A DNA stretch of 64,000 nt from Paenibacillus sp. FSL W8-0426 (GTDB lineage Bacteria > Bacillota > Bacilli > Paenibacillales > Paenibacillaceae). The notes beneath the pieces are model-generated. The model saw only the letters and a program-made list of their open reading frames with translations, was not told where the DNA came from and did not search any database. Where the stretch lies: assembly GCF_037969725.1 (NCBI RefSeq), contig NZ_CP150203.1:6749501-6813500 (forward strand), in the 5' to 3' direction. A program made the translations under genes and the position numbers. Shown one piece after another: positions 60,743 to 64,000 of this stretch. Position 1 is the stretch's first letter; each line of letters opens with the position of its first letter.

Positions 60743-62407
60743 TTACGCATTACGGCTGAATTGATTCACTGCACTGAACAGGGCTTTGACAGATGAAGTC
60801 ATGATATCAACGTCAATGCCGCATCCCCAATATACGCTGCCATCCGAAGCCGTGACCCCGATATAAGAGACCGCTTGGGATTTGGAGCCTGTTTCCAGAG
60901 CGTGCTCCGTATAGGTCAAATCGCTATAAGCCGTTCCTAGCTCGGTTTGCAGAGCATTGCTGATCGCATCAAGTCTTCCGTTTCCGGTACCTGTAATTTC
61001 CTTGATTTCATCACCGACACGGATCGTAACGATCGTTTGAAACTCCTCATCGTCCGCAGAGCGATATTTGACAAACTCCACCGGGGTTTTTATGTTTACA
61101 TATTCCTTCAAGAAAATATCGTATATTTCATCAGGCATCAGTTCCTTCTGCTGCTGGTCCGATACGTTTTTAACAAAGTATCCGAAATTTTCGCGCATTT
61201 TCGCCGGGAGATCGAGCCCGTATTTCAGCTGCAGCACGTAACCGATCCCGCCTTTGCCGGACTGGCTGTTGATGCGAATAATGTCGCCTTCATACTCCCT
61301 GCCGATGTCCTTGGGATCAATCAGCAGATAAGGGACCGACCAATGCTGAGGCTCCTGTTCCTCCCGATGCTTCATTCCTTTGGCAATGGCGTCTTGATGA
61401 GAACCTGAGAAAGCGGTAAATACCAGCTCGCCTCCGTATGGATGTCTCTCGCTTACTTTCATTTTGGTCAGCCGTTCATAAACGGAGATGATCGCAGGGA
61501 TATTCTCAAAATTCAGCTTCGGGTCCACCCCGTGAGAGTACATGTTCAGAGCCAGCGTCACAATGTCCACGTTCCCTGTTCGTTCTCCGTTTCCGAACAA
61601 CGTGCCTTCAACGCGCTGGGCTCCGGCCAGCATGCCCAGTTCCGCGTCTGCGACACCGGTTCCCCTGTCATTATGCGGATGGACCGACAAAATAACATGC
61701 TCACGGAAGTTCAGGTGCTCGCTCATATACTCGATCTGGCTCGCGTAGACATGCGGCATCGACATGGATACCGTCGCGGGAAGATTGATGATCACCGGGT
61801 TCTCCGCCGTTGGCTGCCATATGTCCAACACACTGTTGCAGATGTCCAGCGCAAACTCAATTTCTGTGCCTGTAAAGCTTTCCGGCGAATATTGGAACTG
61901 GAAGTTTCCTTCCGTTTCCTCCGCGCACTGCTTCAACAGCTTGGCACCGTTCAAAGCGATGTCGATGATTTCCTGTTTGGATTTGCGGAATACCTGTTCC
62001 CGCTGTGCCACGGATGTCGAATTGTACAGATGTACTACGGCTTTTTTGGCGCCTTTCAGCGATTCAAAGGTTTTGCGGATAATATGTTCTCTCGATTGGG
62101 TAAGCACTTGGATCGTTACATCGTCCGGGATCAATTCCTGCTCAATCAATGTGCGCAAAAAAGCAAACTCCGTTTCCGATGCTGCCGGAAATCCGACTTC
62201 GATCTCCTTGAAGCCGATATCTACAAGCAATTTGAAGTACTCCAGCTTTTCCTCCAGATTCATCGGAACGATTAATGCCTGGTTTCCGTCACGAAGGTCG
62301 ACGCTGCACCAAATCGGCGCCTCTGTAATATACTCCTTCCGAGTCCAATTCAAGCTTGTCTCCGGCGGCATAAAATACCCTCTGGCGTACTTGTTAACAT
62401 TTTTCAT
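60743..62407 (-). CDS. leuA: 2-isopropylmalate synthase (LeuA type 2)
   Basis: 554 residues from ATG 62407, seven bases after GGAAGG; the frame continues upstream into the T-box leader, which is not coding. It has the type 2 LeuA layout: APIWCSVDLRDGNQALIVPM (catalytic/metal start), GFKEIEVGFPAASETEF, SVHPHNDRGTGVADAELG with the metal-binding His pair, EGTLFGNGERTGNVDIVTL, GKGGIGYVL, and a C-terminal LeuA dimer regulatory domain. It condenses acetyl-CoA with 2-oxoisovalerate, the first step of leucine synthesis. It stands alone here, without leuBCD, controlled by a leader T-box. Confidence 0.95.
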   Translation of the reverse strand: MKNVNKYARGYFMPPETSLNWTRKEYITEAPIWCSVDLRDGNQALIVPMNLEEKLEYFKLLVDIGFKEIEVGFPAASETEFAFLRTLIEQELIPDDVTIQVLTQSREHIIRKTFESLKGAKKAVVHLYNSTSVAQREQVFRKSKQEIIDIALNGAKLLKQCAEETEGNFQFQYSPESFTGTEIEFALDICNSVLDIWQPTAENPVIINLPATVSMSMPHVYASQIEYMSEHLNFREHVILSVHPHNDRGTGVADAELGMLAGAQRVEGTLFGNGERTGNVDIVTLALNMYSHGVDPKLNFENIPAIISVYERLTKMKVSERHPYGGELVFTAFSGSHQDAIAKGMKHREEQEPQHWSVPYLLIDPKDIGREYEGDIIRINSQSGKGGIGYVLQLKYGLDLPAKMRENFGYFVKNVSDQQQKELMPDEIYDIFLKEYVNIKTPVEFVKYRSADDEEFQTIVTIRVGDEIKEITGTGNGRLDAISNALQTELGTAYSDLTYTEHALETGSKSQAVSYIGVTASDGSVYWGCGIDVDIMTSSVKALFSAVNQFSRNA

Positions 62408-62463
62408 GGATATCCTTCCCTTCATCGATTTTCCTGTGCTTACCCGCCTAAGATGGAACGCGC

Positions 62464-62731
62464 AAAAAAAGCCTTTCATCTCTTTAAACAGAGACGAAAG
62501 ACTTTGACATCTTACGCGGTACCACTCCGAATTCATGCCATTACCGGCATGCACTCTACGGATCCGAGGCTGCATAAACGAACAAACCTTGGTTCCTCCT
62601 GATGATAACGGTCAGGCTCCGGCTCCACCTACTTAACGGGTTCAGTGAGCAACTCCAAGGCGAGTTCCGATTTCCTCCACGGCTGTTTCACACCATCCAA
62701 CAGCTCTCTGTTCGCTTGGAAAACCGTACTA
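62464..62731 (-). promoter_or_regulatory. T-box leader (leucine) upstream of leuA
   Basis: Minus strand: the T-box sequence GGAGTGGTACCGCG (62527-62514) is followed by the terminator pairing GTCTTTCGTCTCT with GAGATGAAAGGC and a TTTTTTT tract (62504-62464). Upstream is a long stem I with GGAACTCGCC, where CTC (62664-62662) is the likely leucine specifier codon. Uncharged tRNA-Leu would stabilise the antiterminator and allow leuA transcription. Confidence 0.93.
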
Positions 62732-62763
62732 TTCCTTTTCAACGTAGTTTAATTATTAGGAAT

Positions 62764-62792
62764 ATGCTATATCACCTATACTCTGGTGTCAA
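62764..62792 (-). promoter_or_regulatory. Promoter of the leuA leader
   Basis: TTGACA (62792-62787), 17-bp spacer, TAGCAT (62769-62764) on the minus strand, about 30 bp before stem I of the T-box. Confidence 0.6.
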
Positions 62793-62813
62793 GTGTTAAT
62801 TGACAACGATCGG

Positions 62814-63665
62814 TTAGCTGAGCGAATTTGGAATTGAAGTAAGCTTTGAAATCGCATCGATGATTATTCCCCAGTCATCCTCATGTAGCTCATGCCCTGC
62901 ACCTTCCAGTGTCAATAAAACCGCGCCCGGAATTTCACTCGCTATATGTTTTCCATGTTCATAAGGGATAATGGGATCTTCCGTACCGTGTATGATCAGA
63001 GCGGGTACATTGATTTCACTCGTCCTAACCAGATAAGATTCTCCACCAGTCACCAAGCCGTGATTGCTCATGCTGGCCATATTGTCACTTCTTGCGAACT
63101 CTTTTCCGGCCAACATGCCCACTTTCTTCTCATTAAAAATATGCTTTGAACCAACCAGGATTCGGGACCGATCAATCGCAAATTTGATTACCGATTCGCT
63201 GTTAGTCCAATCGATCGCCCCCATATTCGAGAAAAAATCCATAACCCTTTCCTCCATCGGGGGGAGATGAGGCGCAAAATTGGACGTTGCCAGGAGCGTA
63301 ATGGTTAGAACTCTCTCCGGATGCCGTAAAGCGATCATTTGAGTCAGCATACCGCCCATGGACATACCCATGATATGCGCTTGCTCAATCTTGTAAGCAT
63401 CCAGTACTCTAACGGCATCATCGGCCATATCTTCGAAAGAATAGCCCGGCTGACCCGGTTCGTACGTGGTTGAACGGCCGACATCGCGGTTATCATAACG
63501 AATAACAAAGCGCCCTGTGTCTGCCAGACGTTGGCAAAACTCTTCTTCCCACCAAATCATTGAGGATTGGGCACCCATAATCAGCAAAATGGCCGGATTA
63601 CTTGGCTCTCCAAAACTGTCTGTACATATATGAATTCCATCTACGTTTACGAATCGTTCGTTCAT
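62814..63665 (-). CDS. Alpha/beta hydrolase (haloperoxidase/DhaA-like fold)
   Basis: 283 residues from ATG 63665 (GGAGG nine bases upstream). ILLIMGAQSSMIWWEEEFCQRLADTGRFVIRYDNRDVGRST is the typical N-terminal core; nucleophile in HIMGMSMGGMLTQMIALRHPERV (GMSMGG); Asp in LIIHGTEDPIIPYEHG; His in LEGAGHELHEDDW. The triad is complete. It resembles small hydrolases such as aclacinomycin methylesterase-like proteins. Substrate unknown. It stands alone on the minus strand. Confidence 0.92.
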   Translation of the reverse strand: MNERFVNVDGIHICTDSFGEPSNPAILLIMGAQSSMIWWEEEFCQRLADTGRFVIRYDNRDVGRSTTYEPGQPGYSFEDMADDAVRVLDAYKIEQAHIMGMSMGGMLTQMIALRHPERVLTITLLATSNFAPHLPPMEERVMDFFSNMGAIDWTNSESVIKFAIDRSRILVGSKHIFNEKKVGMLAGKEFARSDNMASMSNHGLVTGGESYLVRTSEINVPALIIHGTEDPIIPYEHGKHIASEIPGAVLLTLEGAGHELHEDDWGIIIDAISKLTSIPNSLS

Positions 63666-63702
63666 ATTCGAATCCTCCAATGACTAAATTAAAATAAAAA
63701 AA

Positions 63703-63721
63703 CACAGGCTATTGGCCTGTG
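63703..63721 (-). terminator. Terminator entering from the right
   Basis: CACAGGC pairs with GCCTGTG; on the minus strand TTTTTTTATTTT follows. It should end a minus-strand transcript coming from the right of 63721, but no minus-strand gene is recognisable in the last 280 bp. Confidence 0.65.
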
Positions 63722-64000
63722 CAAACTGTAATCGAATTAGAGAATTTGAAAATGAACGCCATAAGATCATATTCCCTCTGGAGGACCCGAAGTTCGGTCA
63801 CGGGACAGATCGCAAAAGGCTGCATGACATGTTCTTCAAATTCAGTTTATATGACAAGAAGGAGGAATTATTCCCTACCTTCAATTACATATAACAATCC
63901 AGGTTACCGTAAGGCAAACCATTCTTCGATTACGATGCACACTAAATAGCCTTAAACCACCGTTTAATTCATTGTGCAAAGAATATCGAAGAATTAGTTC
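63722..64000. other. Right edge, no firm gene
   Basis: A plus-strand frame to 63894 (CNRIREFENERHKIIFPLED, then FFKFSLYDKKEELFPTFNYI) has protein-like composition but starts inside the terminator hairpin and lacks a ribosome binding site. It may be a gene fragment. Confidence 0.3.

Noticed and set aside
62408..62575. N-terminal extension of leuA
   Set aside because: The in-frame extension translates the T-box leader, including the GGTACCGCG motif and terminator; ATG 62407 with GGAAGG is the real start.

Overview
The window looks like a chromosomal segment of a Gram-positive, Paenibacillus-like Firmicute. This is inferred from roughly half-GC housekeeping DNA, strong GGAGG ribosome binding sites, a leucine T-box, AraR/CcpA-type sites, an LPXTG cell-wall anchor, a sporulation-type sensor kinase and the general gene repertoire. 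No rRNA, tRNA, CRISPR array or intact prophage was seen.

Region 1-13 kb holds redox/stress genes (an SDR enzyme cut by the window edge, a flavodoxin-fold quinone reductase and their TetR regulator), a HAD phosphatase, a methyltransferase, AraC-type regulators, a large TerD-like protein and a 1043-residue double histidine kinase with an internal receiver. Three copies of a structured inverted-repeat element (1856-1979, 3675-3869, 12705-12932) are scattered here; two of them supply the last codons and stop codon of the neighbouring gene.

Region 13-25 kb encodes surface functions and signalling. A 1318-residue LPXTG adhesin with a PTD-repeat stalk lies next to a secreted transglutaminase-like protein whose leader carries two tandem c-di-GMP-I riboswitches. 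Malate:quinone oxidoreductase, a three-gene cluster of small proteins including an Imm7-like immunity protein, a membrane GGDEF diguanylate cyclase with an intact inhibitory site, and an AAC(3) acetyltransferase follow.

Region 25-33 kb is the arabinose locus: araB-araD-araA on the minus strand, diverging from araR. AraR boxes sit inside the araB promoter spacer and just after the araR -10. A KinB-like sensor kinase and an unreported 59-codon gene follow.

Region 33-41 kb is a run of small regulator/enzyme pairs (HxlR/DoxX, MerR/nitroreductase with a classic 19-bp-spacer promoter, an MmyB-type XRE regulator/Dabb protein), an APH-type phosphotransferase, an Sm-fold-like protein and a SUKH-HEAT protein.

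Region 41-49 kb is a distinctly AT-rich accessory island. It holds an uncharacterised membrane-protein/small-protein pair, a broken FAD-linked oxidase, and a restriction-modification-like module: a beta-class DNA methyltransferase diverging from an XRE controller, followed by an AIPR protein with an N-terminal PD-(D/E)xK-like nuclease motif. The controller/methyltransferase promoter contains a perfect 16-bp inverted repeat. A decayed IS1182-family element closes the island. This module is the best candidate for a little-described defence system in the window.

Region 49-64 kb returns to chromosomal content: a DesK/NarL-like kinase and LuxR-type regulator fused in one frame, beside an ABC exporter and a DUF4097-like lipoprotein; a MarR regulator with three evenly spaced operators in front of an SDR-hydrolase operon; tandem paralogous glycosyltransferases; a WYL regulator/hydrolase pair; a YdeI-like protein; and leuA behind a T-box.
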